A DNA stretch of 64,000 nucleotides from Brugia malayi (GCF_000002995.4 NW_025062478.1:5060001-5124000), one strand, 5' to 3'; numbered from the stretch's first letter, positions 1 to 12,766 are shown. The notes: generated by a model not told the origin, from the letters alone. Made by a program: numbers and translations.

Positions 1-135
1 GTTAGTGTTTCGTTGTTATTTGTACCATTTTTAGTGATATTAAAAAATGACTGATCTTGAATTTCCCCAATTTTTGTTAAACTTGATAATTGTTCATGGT
101 CTTCACTGTCTTCCAAGAAAAACATATTTTTCCAG

Positions 136-300
136 ATGCCGGATTTAGAATTGAAGATCGCGTCTTATGGATTCGAGAAGAAGGGCACATCGCAAAGCAA
201 TGAAAAGATAAAAAAAGGAGCCAAATCAAAGCAGGATAAACAGGATGCGAGTCAACAAGGGATTGGGGGTTTGGTAAAGGGATGGTTTTGGCGGCAATAA
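136..300 (+). CDS. 3'-terminal exon of a gene entering from the left (partial)
   Basis: A TTTTTCCAG 3' splice site ends at 135. One frame stays open from 136 to the TAA at 298-300, giving about 54 residues. It is rich in lysine, glutamine and serine and ends GGLVKGWFWRQ. A second frame, starting two bases in, reads AGFRIEDRVLWIREEGHIAK and stops after about 21 residues, so the frame cannot be fixed without the upstream exons. I do not recognise the family. Only the splice site, the open frames and the stops are seen directly. Confidence 0.4.
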   Translation: MPDLELKIASYGFEKKGTSQSNEKIKKGAKSKQDKQDASQQGIGGLVKGWFWRQ

Positions 301-1557
301 ATAATCTTACTGATATTAAATTAAGATTTTATTAAACTCCTAAGTGTGAAATGATAATACATTTATGCCTATATTAATTAAAGCAAATAACTACTAATGC
401 ATCATTGTGTAGATTGGTTAATACAAGCTCGTTTTCAGTAGTTGTGCGGATAAGATGAGATCATTGAAGCTTTAACTTAGCTCTTTGAAACATTAGCTGG
501 CTTTGGATGATATTGTTATCTCTTTTTTCTTACACTTTTCATTAGTCGAAGAATTATATATATATATATATATATATAAGCATCACCGACTAATTTGTGT
601 GTAAATCTGGACTGATTAGAAAGAAACTCTGATCTGAGTTTTACATCAAACTAGAAAACTGTTTAGGGTTGCAACTTCTCAGTGGTTATTTTATTGTTAG
701 CTGTCTTTCATCTCATATTAAACTATTGAGAACTTTTGTTTTTCCATTTTTTGTCAGTAAGGATATATGATATTTCGATTTTATTTGGTGTCAAGAATTT
801 TATTTTTTCATACCGCTTCATTAGTTTTTTAAGTTTTATAGCTATGTTTAAAATTTCTGCTTTATGGAGAATAATTCTTTTAGGCACTAACCACCATTTA
901 TTAAAATGTTCCGCATTGCTGACTTCTTTTTTAAAGGTTACTACAGTTTGAAGGGTTCAATTGATGGTACCGTACTGTTTTATTTTACTGTTTGTATTTC
1001 TTTGATATTCTTCCGGCGATGTGTTTCCTCTACACTGAAATTTATAACTGTTTCTGTGATACCATGCTATGTCATGGATTGCAAAGATGAATGTTTTTTT
1101 GATATACTTTTGAGTTTCTTCCCTAAAAATTAAGTTCCTTTCCTCATTTTTAATTTTTTTCAGATATTGGGACTAATTGCTTCCTTCACTAATTTATTTA
1201 CTGTTTTTGTCTAAGAAGTATTTTTGTGTGTTTTTGGTAATTGTATTGTTATGTTTTTTGAGCAATTCTCTGCCATTGTGTATTTAAAAATTGTTTCTTT
1301 GAATTTCACTGACATAAATGGTTGGAAAGAGTAGCAACATTGAATTCTTTTTAAAGTCGCTAATCTTATTTATACATTAATAATTTTTCTTCATTTTTAT
1401 ATGCTAGAAATTTTAAGGTTGGTATTTTTGATTGAGTTGTAAATGGTTTCCACTTGTGTAGGGCGTATTGAATGCAACTAATACAGTATGAAGTTCTTAT
1501 TAATTTAATGCTTACCTAAAAAAGCAATACACTGGTTGAATGAAATGTCTTTCAGTT
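301..1557. other. AT-rich intergenic region with a (TA)n tract
   Basis: I see no coding exon here. The open frames present are T-rich low-complexity translations. A (TA)n tract lies near 554-578. The end of the interval should hold the rpl-33 promoter and outron, since rpl-33 appears to be trans-spliced at 1555. I could not identify a specific promoter element. Confidence 0.6.
1551..1555 (+). other. Probable spliced-leader acceptor of rpl-33
   Basis: TTCAG at 1551-1555 is followed by two bases and then the ATG at 1558. No upstream exon is needed, because the protein start matches eL33. This spacing is typical of SL1 trans-splicing on nematode ribosomal protein genes. The site also decides the start: an in-frame ATG at 1540 lies upstream of the acceptor and would not be in the mature mRNA. 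Confidence 0.75.
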
Positions 1558-2274
1558 ATGGCAAAAACTGTTGGCGAAGCTAGGCAGCATGGTCCAAATC
1601 CCGCTGGTCGTCTTTATGTTAAAGCTGTATTCGCAGGTTACAAACGTTCACAGCGAAATCAGCACGAGCATACAGCCCTGCTAAAGTTGGATGGTGTCTA
1701 TAACAAGAATGATGCCCAGTGGTATGTTGGTAAACGTGCACTATACGTTTACAAGGCGCGTAACAAGATCAGGGTAAGTGTATTCATTGCATTTGTCGAT
1801 TAGATCTGCATATCTCGATATCAGTAGTACGCCAGTTCTATGCACTTGTTTATTACTTTTTCCTCATAAAAGGGAAGGGAAGGAAGATATTTTTTACAGA
1901 CGGTCATCTATGTCACGCATTTTTAGTGTCATTTTCTTACCACTTGTTCTTTCCCTTTTTTCCATAATGTTTTTTTTATTTTTCATTTTTTATTATATAA
2001 TGATCCATCCTTTCTGTTTGTGATGGTTATACATCTTTATCTGTTTGTCTTATAGTTCTGTTTTGCCATATTTGCATCAATGATACAAGCCCAACTAGTA
2101 AATTTTGTGTTTCAGTCGGCGAATAAAGAACCGAGCCGAGTCCGTGCTATATGGGGAAAATTGATACGCGTGCATGGTAATGGCGGCACACTGCGAGCTA
2201 AGTTTCATCGTAATCTCCCACCACAAGCGATGGGAAAACGTATCAGAATAATGCTTTATCCTTCGAACATATGA
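1558..2274 (+). CDS. rpl-33: 60S ribosomal protein eL33 (RPL35A family)
   Basis: Structural protein of the large cytosolic ribosomal subunit. There are two exons, 1558-1773 and 2116-2274, split by a GT-AG intron in phase 0. The product is 124 residues, about the usual length for nematode eL33 (human about 110). Family blocks are clear: [24 protein letters not shown], then [19 protein letters not shown] and the C-terminal [11 protein letters not shown], matching the human ending RIRVMLYPSRI. The first 17 or so residues ([17 protein letters not shown]) form the nematode-style extension. The start is fixed by a trans-splice acceptor two bases upstream. An open frame from 1778 lies wholly in the intron and is not coding. 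Confidence 0.97.
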
Positions 2275-3219
2275 AATGTGGTTTTTTGTTGCAATTGGCA
2301 TTAATTTTGTGAGCGCATGTTGATATAAATGTCTTTACCTTCTTTCAACCACATGAGGCAGCAAATGATTTGGATTGATTTAGTTACAAATGATATTAGT
2401 AGGATTGCAACCCAGAAGTTATGGTCGATACTGGCTGAAGGATTATAATGGACATATGGAATATCTAGTCATATAAGCGCACTAGACAATTGTTCTAGTA
2501 GATATACTGTTCTATGTCAGGTCATAAGCCATTTGCTGTTGATATTGAGAAGTGCGTATCTTTAAATCGAGTGGGTTCTCTAGTCAAACGACTACACTAT
2601 GCATATCGTATATGAAAACCTAAGTAATTAAGCATGGCTCATTACCTGTACTGTTGCTTCCACTCCATCGTCTTATTGCGTCGCGGTCTACCATGGGCCG
2701 TATTTTACTCTGGCGCTTTAAGGTATGCGAGCGGTTTGGCACGTGGGAGCGAGAGATGAGGGCTATAGCTCTCGCCCGTTAGCTTATGGTACCAGATGGG
2801 GATTTGAAGTAGGTGGCAGAGTTGGCTAAGGTTGTGGTGGTATAGTGGGATTAGTGGGATTCTTGAGTCTTCGTACAAACTGAGTCTCGTGAAAGGAGAG
2901 TGAGAGGCGCAATCAGAGTTCGTTCATCGATGAATTTAGAGATAACTTAATCGTTGATTGGACAGCGGCGGTAGCATTCTTCGGAAAGTCGATAGCCGTC
3001 AATCAAAGAAAGTACCAATTGTATTTTGGTCTACTGCTATCACTCCTTCTGTGCATTAGAATGCTTGAGATTTCGTCATTCTACGGCTATGTTAATGACA
3101 TGTTGAGGATCCTATAGCTGTTATAGATCTCCCCGTCTGCGCATTTGTAGCCAGTTCATTTCATTTCAGGCTTTTGTTTTTGCATAGTTTAATATAAAGT
3201 AATAAACTAAAATCTAAAG
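2275..3219. other. Intergenic region with a GC-richer, hairpin-bearing block
   Basis: This holds the 3'UTR of rpl-33 and the 5' region of the MADF gene. From about 2640 to 3010 the sequence is visibly richer in G and C than its surroundings. It contains two inverted repeats: GCGAGAG/CTCTCGC (2749-2755 with 2769-2775) and a bulged stem TTGATTG...GCGGC with GCCGTCAATCAA (2954-2969 with 2995-3006). I see no long open frame. It could be a promoter/CpG-like block or an unrecognised structured RNA. Confidence 0.4.
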
Positions 3220-5699
3220 ATGGCAATGTTTGGCATGGATAACGAAAAGAAAACATTGCTTGTTCAGGAAGTATATAGAAGACCGCTTATCTGGAAAGTA
3301 AGTTTAAACAAAAAAGTTATATCATTTGCTAATAACTTTGGAAATTCATGATGTTTTCGTTTTCAATATCTTGATAGCTTCAAAGAATATAGACTGTAAC
3401 TGCATCTTTTTTCCAGGTCACTGACCCTCGATATAACGATATTCCTGCTCGTTGGCTTGCTTTTGAAGAAATAGCCCATGAACTGAGTGATGATGATTTA
3501 GTTTTTACCAGTTAGTTGCATAAATTGTTTTAAATATTGCATTTTTGTGCAGTGCCTTTTATGCATTTTCCACTCATACTACAAGAAAATTATAATTGCA
3601 AGTAAATTTATCTCTGAGTCAGTAGTAATATAAAATTGCGGTGTTACGGTGAACTAATATTATATGACATGACGTGCCACCCGCGTTTTGGGCTCTTCTT
3701 ACACATGCAGGGACAGAGTCGTATGAAATTGGTTGGGGAAAGGCTCTGAGTAATATGGCCACTTCCAACGAATTCTTCAAAATTAAGCCGTTTTTCAAGG
3801 ACATTTGGGATCTTGATAACTAGACGCTCAAGATGTGACTGGAAACGTGCTTATGAATAAGAATCTCAATCTTTAAAATGGAACTGTAGTTCTTGCAACA
3901 AATCTTACTGAAAGGAAACAGCGGCAAAATGAAATATTAGAAGTAATCATTTCCAAATTAAATCAGCGATCTCTGACTCATGTAGTACTCTTTTTCGCAC
4001 TCTATTGCTAATGTCCTTTGTAGGTGATATGATCAAGGTAGCATGGAAGAACATGATGGATTACTATAACCAGATACGCCGTAGACATGACAGAGCAATT
4101 GCTGCTGGTTTCGATCCACCGGATTCAAAGTGGCAATTCTTTAACTTGATGCATTTCACAAGGCAGGATAAACCACCTGTGAAGAGGAGATATAATTGGA
4201 TGCAGCCATCAAAAGTTTCTTTCATTGATAATAAATACTTTAGGTGATGGTAATTGCGAGTTATAGCCAATACTTCTGAAAGTAATTCTAACGGATAACA
4301 TGAAGGGACTAGGAATCCCAGGCTTTAATATGCAAGATTGATTGTGATCTTATTGTTTACATATGTTGCATGAATAATGGGTTTTGTTATAATTAATGGA
4401 AAATTGAATTTTTAGATTCCACGTACTGGTGAGTCTCTTGTTGCTCAGGATGATGAAGTTTTGGTTAGTATTCATTATTCTTGTATTATTTTTTTTTTTA
4501 AAGTATATCTTAATTGTATTATTTTTCATTATAATCTCTTAGATTCAAATGCGTAACAATTATGAAGCAGCCTTTGTCAATAATACCACGATTACGAAAC
4601 AAGAAGCTCAGCGTGTGATTTGTATTACACCAAGAACAAAAGAATCTGAGAAGTTTGTTTTTTCAGAAAAACATGTCTTCATCAATTTTTTTTTTTTTGA
4701 TAGACGCCACGGAAACTATCTGTTATAACGAAATATGGTTAAGATACACGTAGAATTCTTATCTTTCATGACTTGCGAGAAATATTTTAGAGCACGTTTG
4801 AAAGCAAAACGTGAAGCTTTGAGGGATGCAAATGTGGTGCAACTAACAGCATCACCTGTGGCTAATGGTACTTTTGTTGGAACTCGTAATGGGAATAAAA
4901 TTTCGTATAATCGTACAAGAGCTGCTGCTCGTGCAAAACTTGAAGCCACCCTAAGGGAAACAGTTGAAAGTGATTCGGAGTATACGGAACCTAATGAATC
5001 TGCGGAGATAAAAGAACATATGTTGCCGACTCGTCGCCGTGGAAGACATCGAAGAGATATCTATTCCCCCGAACCAAGTGGTGTCGTACTACCGTCTAAA
5101 TACCGCTGTGGAATTCCTGCAACAAGATCTGCGAATACCTCGTTCAGGAAAATGAATGGAGTACAAAAACCGCAAGCTGTCGAACATTTGTCAACGAAAC
5201 AAGCAATGGTTGATTCTGACTCGTCGCTTACTTTTGGTAACTGCCATCTTATATTTCGTGCTTTCGTTTCACTTTCAGCCAAACTTTGCAATAAATGTTT
5301 CTTGCTTAATTATGTAAGTTGGTAGTTTTACTTTAAATATCAGAATTTTTTTTTTTTTTTCTGAAAGGTATATCTGCTGTATGAAATTTCGTGAAATTTA
5401 TAGATTCAGGCATATTTTTATGAACTCAGTGTTTAAGTCATTTTATAAGAAATGGCAGTGTGGTTTAACACAGCCTTAATTTGTTCTGTTGTCCTTACAG
5501 TTTTAGGAACCTATAGCACTTGTTAAGTATATTGTATCTTAGAAACCTTTCAGCCGAACATGTTGCGACAAGATTGTTCAAAATTAAGGAGAAATCTTTA
5601 GCTGATTATTATCGCATTTGTGATACGGTAGAAAAGTTATTGGATGATGCGGAAACAGCGCTGGATATTGTGGATACTGATATTATACTTAATGATTAA
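3220..5699 (+). CDS. MADF-domain (Adf-1-like) putative transcription regulator
   Basis: MADF domains are Myb/SANT-like DNA-binding modules. Seven exons fit in phase: 3220-3297, 3417-3510, 4024-4214, 4416-4463, 4543-4652, 4791-5236 and 5554-5699, giving about 370 residues. The N-terminal MADF domain reads LLVQEVYRRPLIWKV, then PARWLAFEEIAHEL, VAWKNMMDYYNQIRRRHD and SKWQFFNLMHF, with the expected tryptophans and the basic helix. Downstream is a basic, lysine/arginine-rich segment (ARLKAKREALRDA, PTRRRGRHRRDIY) and a C-terminal helix (TRLFKIKEKSLADYYRICD) ending in LND. The end of exon 3 is uncertain: 4214 keeps phase with a weak GTTTCT donor, while a stronger-looking donor at 4244 breaks it. 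The partner genes and targets are unknown. Confidence 0.8.
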
Positions 5700-8186
5700 T
5701 TTTTCTTTGGTCAAATATCACAATGTTCTCGTCACAGTTCGATGTTTTGTGATTCCTTTTTTTTTTTGTTTTTGATAACGGAGAAATTCTTGATTTGTGA
5801 CTACCACCGAGAGAATTAAATTTAAAAGTCACTGCCTCTTCATATTTTATTTTGATTCTTAAATCAAATGCAGGAATTCAGATTTTTTCCAGAGCTTTTG
5901 CTCTAATGTCATTTTTGTGCAGTGTGGTAAATTTTCAAATCATCTATGATTTCACTTCTTTTTCCAGTGCTCGAAAACCTTCATTTAACAATTTTTGTTG
6001 AAAGTGTGAATACCCTTACATTTTCTTCGCAATCTATTAGGTTCGATTAGTGCTTCTCCATTTGTAAACAATTTGCGTTTTCATCTTGGTTTCAGAATTG
6101 TTTGTTTTTTGTTCATTTTATCATATTCTTTATTGTCTGTCACTCGTTATTGTTTATTATTTTGCAATATCTTATAAATAAAATAGTTTCAGGTGTTTGT
6201 ATTTTCTTTTCTGTCTCAATGTAGCATTATTAGCATGAGGGTTCTTTGCTAATTTAATTGTTTCATTTGTTGTGATTTGCATAAATTGTTCTACAGAAGG
6301 AATGAGTTGTTTATCGTTTTAAACACTCACAATTTATAATCTTTGAACAAATTTATTGTAGATTTGTGCATATAGCTAAATGGATTCTAAATTTTCCATC
6401 AAACAACCTGACCAGACGATTTTATAGAATATGTGCAAACTTGATTTTTTCGTTACTTTGAAGAAGAAAAACTAAATTTACAAATTGGATAGTCTTATTT
6501 GCTCTGGTTTTATATTATATATTATATCGAAGTTTTAGAGTTGTTACGTCTTCAAATTTGACAAATTTCATTTCGTGGCGCTATCTGGGTGAAGTAGCAG
6601 GGGAAAAAATTAGTCTTGCGATTTATTCAATGCTATATGCCGTTTTTGGAGATAAGTAGCCTAAACATTGTGATGTATATTTGTGGTTATTTTAATTCAT
6701 AGACTGCTCTAAGCGTTCATTTGCAATTTTCACTTAGTTCATCTGTGTTCAGATGTTTCTCTTTGATGAAGTTTTCATTAACAATGTCGATTTAAGAATT
6801 TTTCAAAAAAAAAAAAAAAAAAAAAAGGATTCACAGAAATATTGATATGAGATACAACTATTAACAACATTTACATGCATAAAACGTTTAATAGCTACGA
6901 GAAAACAAGATAAGAGATAAGAAGAAATACTTACAAAAATTTGCATATTATTTTCTGTGTGTTAAGCATATTAACTTGACCAATTTGATATGTTTTGCAG
7001 TACTTGACTAGAAATTTTTGATTACTATGTTTGTACTTTATAGAGTGGCTCTTTGGCTGAGACTCTCTTATGCAGAAACAATTTTTTTATATCGATTTTA
7101 ACTGTTGACTTTAATTGTAGTTGGTGTTCAAAATTAGATAATCAAATTAAGTCCTCATAAAATTCAAATGCAAAAAATATTAAAATGGATGCGTACAAGC
7201 GAAGTTAAGTAATTCTCCTCTATATCATTACTATTACTACTATTTTTATCGTAATTAAAATGGAATACGACTTCAATCTCATAAAATCTTTAAAAAAGTT
7301 CCATTTTTTAAAAAATTTACTTTTTCCGTTTTTTTTAATATGAATATTATTAAATTGAGCAAACAGTCCATTTAAAATTTTTTGAATTCGAATAAATGAT
7401 TCATTTTAAATTATCGGATGAAAGTTAGCAGTTTGCTAATAACAAAGGTGAGGAAGAAAATGTCAGAATCCATTCATGATAAAAGGAAAAACTTTCACTG
7501 GTGTGACTTTTGTTGGCCGATACCGTTTGTTTTCTCAAAAAATTCCAATGATTTTTCTTCAACATGACTAGAAAGCTCTATTTCAAGCTTCGTCTGTTAA
7601 TGATTCCTCCCGCCCACAAAAAATTTTGATTCCAAAAATTTTGCGTGCTCCTTTCTTAATAAAATTCAACTGATTGAGCAATGCAAGATAAATCTATTTA
7701 TTAAAATGTATTTATAAACTTCACATTTATATAATTTAGAAAAGATTTTCCGAATTGATATTTTTGTTATGAATTCTTGGGTATATAACATATATAGCAT
7801 TAACTGATTGAAGGGATAAAAATCGTACTTTTTTAATTATTAGGAATTATTATTCTCATTGTTTCATTTATGTTTTAAATTTGAAATGTGAAGTAACAGT
7901 TCAGTTAATTGCATGAATAACAGTTTCCTGTTAAAAGTACGGTATTACTGTACGCTATTGCTTATGGCATTACTGTATCGCCGTCCGTGTTATCATAGTG
8001 GTACAGAACACAGAGAAATATGCCGTTGAAATACAATAAGAAATCTGAAACTATAGATACATATATACATAAATAATCATTATCAGATAACTTCATATGC
8101 ATACCCGAACTTCAATTTTACTAAAATGAAATAGTACAGGAGAAATTGATGAAACTGTGATTCTGGGATTCACAAAGTTGAACTTA
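5700..8186. other. AT-rich intergenic region, no gene seen
   Basis: The left edge is the 3'UTR of the MADF gene. The rest is AT-rich with long homopolymers, including about 22 consecutive A at 6805-6826. I found no exon with both splice consensus and a coding-like frame. The right edge abuts the apparent stop codon of the minus-strand gene beginning at 8187. Confidence 0.5.
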
Positions 8187-10475
8187 TCAGTTCAATTCTT
8201 TTGAATAATCAAATTGCGATGATCTGGTTAATACTGCTTAATGATACCCAATGGAAGAATCACTTACTACGCTCATACAGATCTATTATTAATTAATGAC
8301 ACATAATTGATTCCATAAGTGTCAGTTAGATGTTTCAAATATAACAGATCAAATCGACAAAGCGATAACTTAATGATATCATTAAATAATAGTTGATATG
8401 GTTATGACAATCCATTTTTCTGAAAAAAGGATTAGTTAGATCAATATTTTAAAGTCCTTATTTTGACAATCTAGAAATTTCCTATATTAATTTAAAACAT
8501 TTCAGAAAATGAATTATCATAACTGTAGGAAAGGAATTTTAATTATGGCAGTGAATAAGTGCAACTAAACAAAATTTTAGACAAAAATGAAATTATTTAA
8601 AAAAAATAATTCATGTAAAAAAAGGACTGATTGATGCATAAAAGCAAAACAAATTTTAAAACGACAAAATGATAAACAAACGAAACTCTTTTTTTTTTAA
8701 AGAACAGAAAAATAAAGTACTACTTGCAAATAAGAAGTAAAATACTAATTTAAATATGATTAATGTAATTTGAAGAAGTACTGAATTTGCAAGGAAAAAA
8801 TACCTTAGATGAAAGTTATGATCAATTAATTCCAAATATCTCAGTCGTTCATAAGTATCAAGCAAAGCGGATTCTTCATTTCTTGACAAAATTGCATCGC
8901 CTGCATTTCTTTCATTTCTCTCTTCGTCCTCTTTCTTGATTTGAGATAAAACTGATTTTCTTAATTATGCTATTATGTAAAATGTTCTCTTTCCCCCTTT
9001 CTCTCTCTCTCTCTCTCTCTCTCCTTTTCCTTCTCTCTTTTTCACAAACAGAATTATGTGTAAAAAAAAAAAAAAAAAACTTATTGTGTAAAAACTTCTA
9101 CTTAATCTTTCTTATCATTTTATCATTTTTCTGTTTGCAGAAGTGCATATATTCCTATGTTTTAAAGCCGTATGATTTGCTGTTACATTGGTGATCCAAC
9201 TTATCATTCGATCAGCTTTTGATTGATCAAATTAGTGCAACAATTTTCCGACTTCTAAGTTTTCAGCAGTAATATTGATAAAACAATCCTCCAGAAGATT
9301 CTCATTAAATTTTAGCAATTGTAGCCTCCAATTCTGACATATTTGTCTTCTTTTATTTTCTTTCTTTTTTTTTTTTTCTTGAAGAAATGTAACAAAAATC
9401 CTTTAATCCTGCAAAATCTACAATCTTTTTACATTTTTCATTAAATTAAAAATTTTTGTATCCGTTTTTTGGTGAACAAATTCTCAAAATTACTTTTTTT
9501 TGACAACTATTTTTTATTTTTCTTAGTTTATTATTTGTGGGAGTAATAAAAAAATGAGAAAAGTATCACTACAGCAGTAAAAAAGCTCTGTCTAATCCTT
9601 GTTTTTTCTTTTGCGCCTTACTTAATTAGATGACAATTAGTAATAATGCTATATAGTGTTGTAATGGAAGAAGAGGAATTATTTCTTATCACTTCGTTTT
9701 GTAGTTGATATCTGATTTATTCATAAATTCTTAATTTATTAATTTTCCGACTACAAAGTTACTGATATTTACACTGAAAAGACCTACAGGAATTTTAGAA
9801 AGCATCAAAAGTGCCATAATATAATTAGAAAGCTAATGCTTTGACAAATAATTCCTGGGAGAAGTTATGCTTTTGCACATGTTAGAAATTTTTAAACTTC
9901 GTTATTTTGCCACTGATTAATTAAACAATAACAGAAGAAAGTTTCGCAACAAAAGTTTGCATCTGCTGACCTCAACAAAAACAAATATTGCATTTGCAAA
10001 AGAATGAAGAAATTTCAGCTAATTTCAGAGCAATGAAAAGTTCCGCCGATATTTCAACAATAAGTGCAACAGTTGTATAGCTATTTACTTATTCAATGTA
10101 TATAAACTTTTGGCGCTATAAATGCTGCAAGAAAATAATGGCACTAAAAAATTATCAATTTCACATTTCTTTTTTTTAATATTTGTCCGTTCTGCTCGTC
10201 TCTAAGTTTTCGCCACTTGGAACCTAGAAGATCCAATTATTTCCTTACGTAATTCAGTAACATTCTTATACAAGTGGAAACAATGAATGAGTTGAATTGT
10301 CAAGAAATATCTATAAGAATTTTCATTATGATGAATCAGTAATTTAACACCTAAGTTTGAAATTCAGGTCAAGTTTCCTCAAACGTTGTAGGAAATTCAT
10401 ATTAATTCTTCAGAAAAGAAATTTAAAATAGCAGCATTACCTGTTTAGTTGTGGCGACCAGCCAATATTTGTATT
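8187..10475 (-). CDS. Unresolved multi-exon protein-coding gene (family not recognised)
   Basis: Several minus-strand blocks have coding-like frames with splice sites. From the 5' side they are: 10441 up to about 10475, 10351-10407, 10224-10310, 10080 down to about 9990, 9253-9333, 8804-8951 and 8187-8223 (stop TGA at 8187-8189). Phases agree for 10441/10407, 10351/10310, 10224/10080 and 8804/8223. The joins at 9990/9333 and 9253/8951 are not solved. Peptides include LIHCFHLYKNVTELRKEII, YTTVALIVEISAELFIALKL, NWRLQLLKFNENLLEDCFIN and a charged segment KKEDEERNERNAGDAILS. Two implied introns are only 33-40 nt, short for a nematode, which lowers confidence in the 5' part. A further open stretch at about 11.06-11.23 kb may belong to it. 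The hydrophobic helical blocks faintly recall PEX11, but I do not claim this. Confidence 0.4.
8998..9023. repeat. (CT)n microsatellite
   Basis: An uninterrupted run of CT dinucleotides, about 13 units, flanked by pyrimidine-rich sequence. On the minus strand it is (AG)n, lying in an apparent intron of the unresolved minus-strand gene. Confidence 0.9.
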
Positions 10476-11647
10476 CGTTAAATAAAATTTTCAAAAAAAT
10501 GTAATATCATCTTAAAACGGATTACTGCAACAATATTATTCGATCCATCATATCATAAGATCAATATAATTACGACTTTTATAATTTCCAATCAAATTTT
10601 GATTTGCACAAATTATTACTGATCAAACATTATTTCACTTATAAAATATAAGTGCAAAGGGTGCCAATTTATTGTTCAGAATTCAAAAATTATTCTTTTA
10701 ATTTGAATCCTTATATGTGAATGTTTTTCCATAACTTTGTAAACAATATAAATTTATTTTTTTTTTTCTTCGGAGATTTGAAGGAAAAGAGAGAAGGAGG
10801 AGAATGGGCGTAACAGTTCCTTCTTTTCTTCATTTTCCAATAAAAATCTTTTGAAAAAGAAGGGAATTTTTCTCTTTAAACATTAAATTTTTATTCGAGT
10901 CAAAGAAAGTAAAGAAAAAGATTAGTTAAACAAAAATTTTGGCTTATGATCATAGTTGCTATCTTGCAGAGAACGACTATATAAGTTTGTGCTAATAAGA
11001 AGAACTTACATTTCTTTTATCTCTTTGTTTACCTCTTAATTCACAATTCATTTTTTACAAAATTATTTATTTCATTTTGAATCTGATTAACTTCACATTC
11101 ATAGTATCAGATTTCGTTTTTATTGTATGGCCTTCCAGTATTACTGAAGTAAAGTTACTGACATATAATTCTGAACCCAACCAGGAAATCCATAGACTTA
11201 ATTTCTGTACACAAGCTACCTTGTAATTCAATTCCCAAATAACTGAACTAAAACATTGTGCACAATAATATATGCATGTAGTTGAAACATATTTTCTTAA
11301 CTCTCTATCTGATAATATTTATTTTGCGCCACTCTAATTCACATATTCTCATTGTCATTTTATATTTTAGTTAATTAATATGCATTTTCATACAATATCA
11401 GGATTCGCTTCTTCAGTTTATCCCTATTTTCTTTATTTTATCTTCAGTTCCAGATTTTATTTCGTTGTCATACTCAGATATAAATTCATATCGAAGAATT
11501 TTTAGAGCAATCCTTTAAAACAGGTAGTTTCTGAGCGGTCATTCTATCCTTACTTTCCTGTTTATCGTTTATCATTTTCTAGAAGAATTCTTGGAAGTTG
11601 CAAGTGGTAGAAATTTCAGTCAGTGTCTGATCTCATCCATTTCACCA

Positions 11648-12314
11648 ATGTGTTGGTGGAGGAACGTGTTGATCAATTTTGTCTTTCTTTTTGCTTCACT
11701 CAATGCTTACAGAGAAGACTGCTTCATTAACGTAGGCGGTACGTTGTTTTTTTCCCTTTCTTTCCGTATTTTCACTCTCCAATGAGGCATATTTTTGATT
11801 TTTATGAATGTTTCTGGAAAGAGAGCATTCTTTTAGTATTTACTAGTACATGTAAAAAGACTCAGAAGAAATTAATTGCTTTTGAGTTATGAGAGCTTCT
11901 ACACAGACCTGAAACTTCACCTGTGATAATTAGAAAGCTAAAAGAAATATAAATTGAGGGATTCAACAGAGCTATTTCAGGACTCTTTTCAATACCTCCT
12001 CAAAGAATCTTAAAAATTGCCAAAAACTTTCTTTTTACTAGTAAAATAGGACGATACTCAGTTTTAGCGGTTGACTTGATTAATCAATTAATTGGCCAAG
12101 ATGAAATTCAGGATATGTTTGCTGCGATATGGATATGGTAAAAGTGATGCAAAATGTGATGGAAGAGGATGATAACTTATTAAATGTAGCCAAAAAGATT
12201 CAGGATGATGCGTGGTGGAGAAATGCAAAATTTGAAACCGTCGTGGCTTATGATGATTTTGCTTACAAAACTCTTTTTAAGGTTATATTTTTTGCTTGTA
12301 AGGATAACAAATAA
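11648..12314 (+). CDS. Secreted ground-like (GRL) domain protein
   Basis: Ground-like proteins are nematode-specific secreted proteins related to the hedgehog-related families and often expressed in cuticle-forming epithelia. Exon 1 (11648-11738) encodes a signal peptide, MCWWRNVLINFVFLFASLNA. Exon 2 starts at 12112, with phases matching. It carries the domain: a YVCCDMDM cysteine pair, LLNVAKKIQDDAWWRNAKFE, then TVVAYDDFAYKT, which corresponds to the family's FEVV...FxY segment. Reading through exon 2 reaches a stop at 12312-12314 after a further cysteine (FFACKDNK). Alternatively a donor at 12282 (AAG/GTTATA) leads to another terminal exon, such as one near 12427. The start is the ATG giving a clean signal peptide; the frame is open upstream but has no other ATG. 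At about 90 residues this is short for a GRL protein. Confidence 0.65.
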
Positions 12315-12760
12315 GTATAAGTTTCAAATTCAAATAAGTTAAAATGAATGAAAACATAACATATAGGTCAGTAAAATTGGGAAGAAATTAAGATTGACAT
12401 TACTCATACAATTTACCGTTATAGAAACCGATATTGTGGAATTTCATGAGTAAGCCTCACTTCCAAATAATTTTAGTAATAAACTTCAAATTTAATTCAC
12501 AACCATTTTAAGAATATATTTAAGTCTCCGCTATAAGTTTATTTAACATCTATGATAATTTTTATCACGTAAGTGATATGCAAGTCGCAATTATTCTAAC
12601 ATGAGCAGAATTTGCAGCTTACATATGAACCATTTATAAAATGTACATGAAATTGTTTCAACAGGCAGGGAAAGCATGCAAAGTGTCGAGAAATGGCATG
12701 CAAGCAATTAACTGAGAGCAACAACCAATGACATTCCCTACCAGCAACTTTTCTTGTACA

Positions 12761-12766
12761 TATAAG
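12761..12766 (+). promoter_or_regulatory. TATA box with upstream CCAAT
   Basis: TATAAG lies 43 bases before the ATG at 12809, with an ACCAAT motif at about 12723-12728. The pair and spacing would suit a promoter for the small secreted ORF that follows. In AT-rich DNA a TATA match alone is weak evidence. Confidence 0.3.

Noticed and set aside
1778..2023. 81-codon frame in rpl-33 intron
   Set aside because: T-rich low-complexity translation located wholly between two well-defined eL33 exons.
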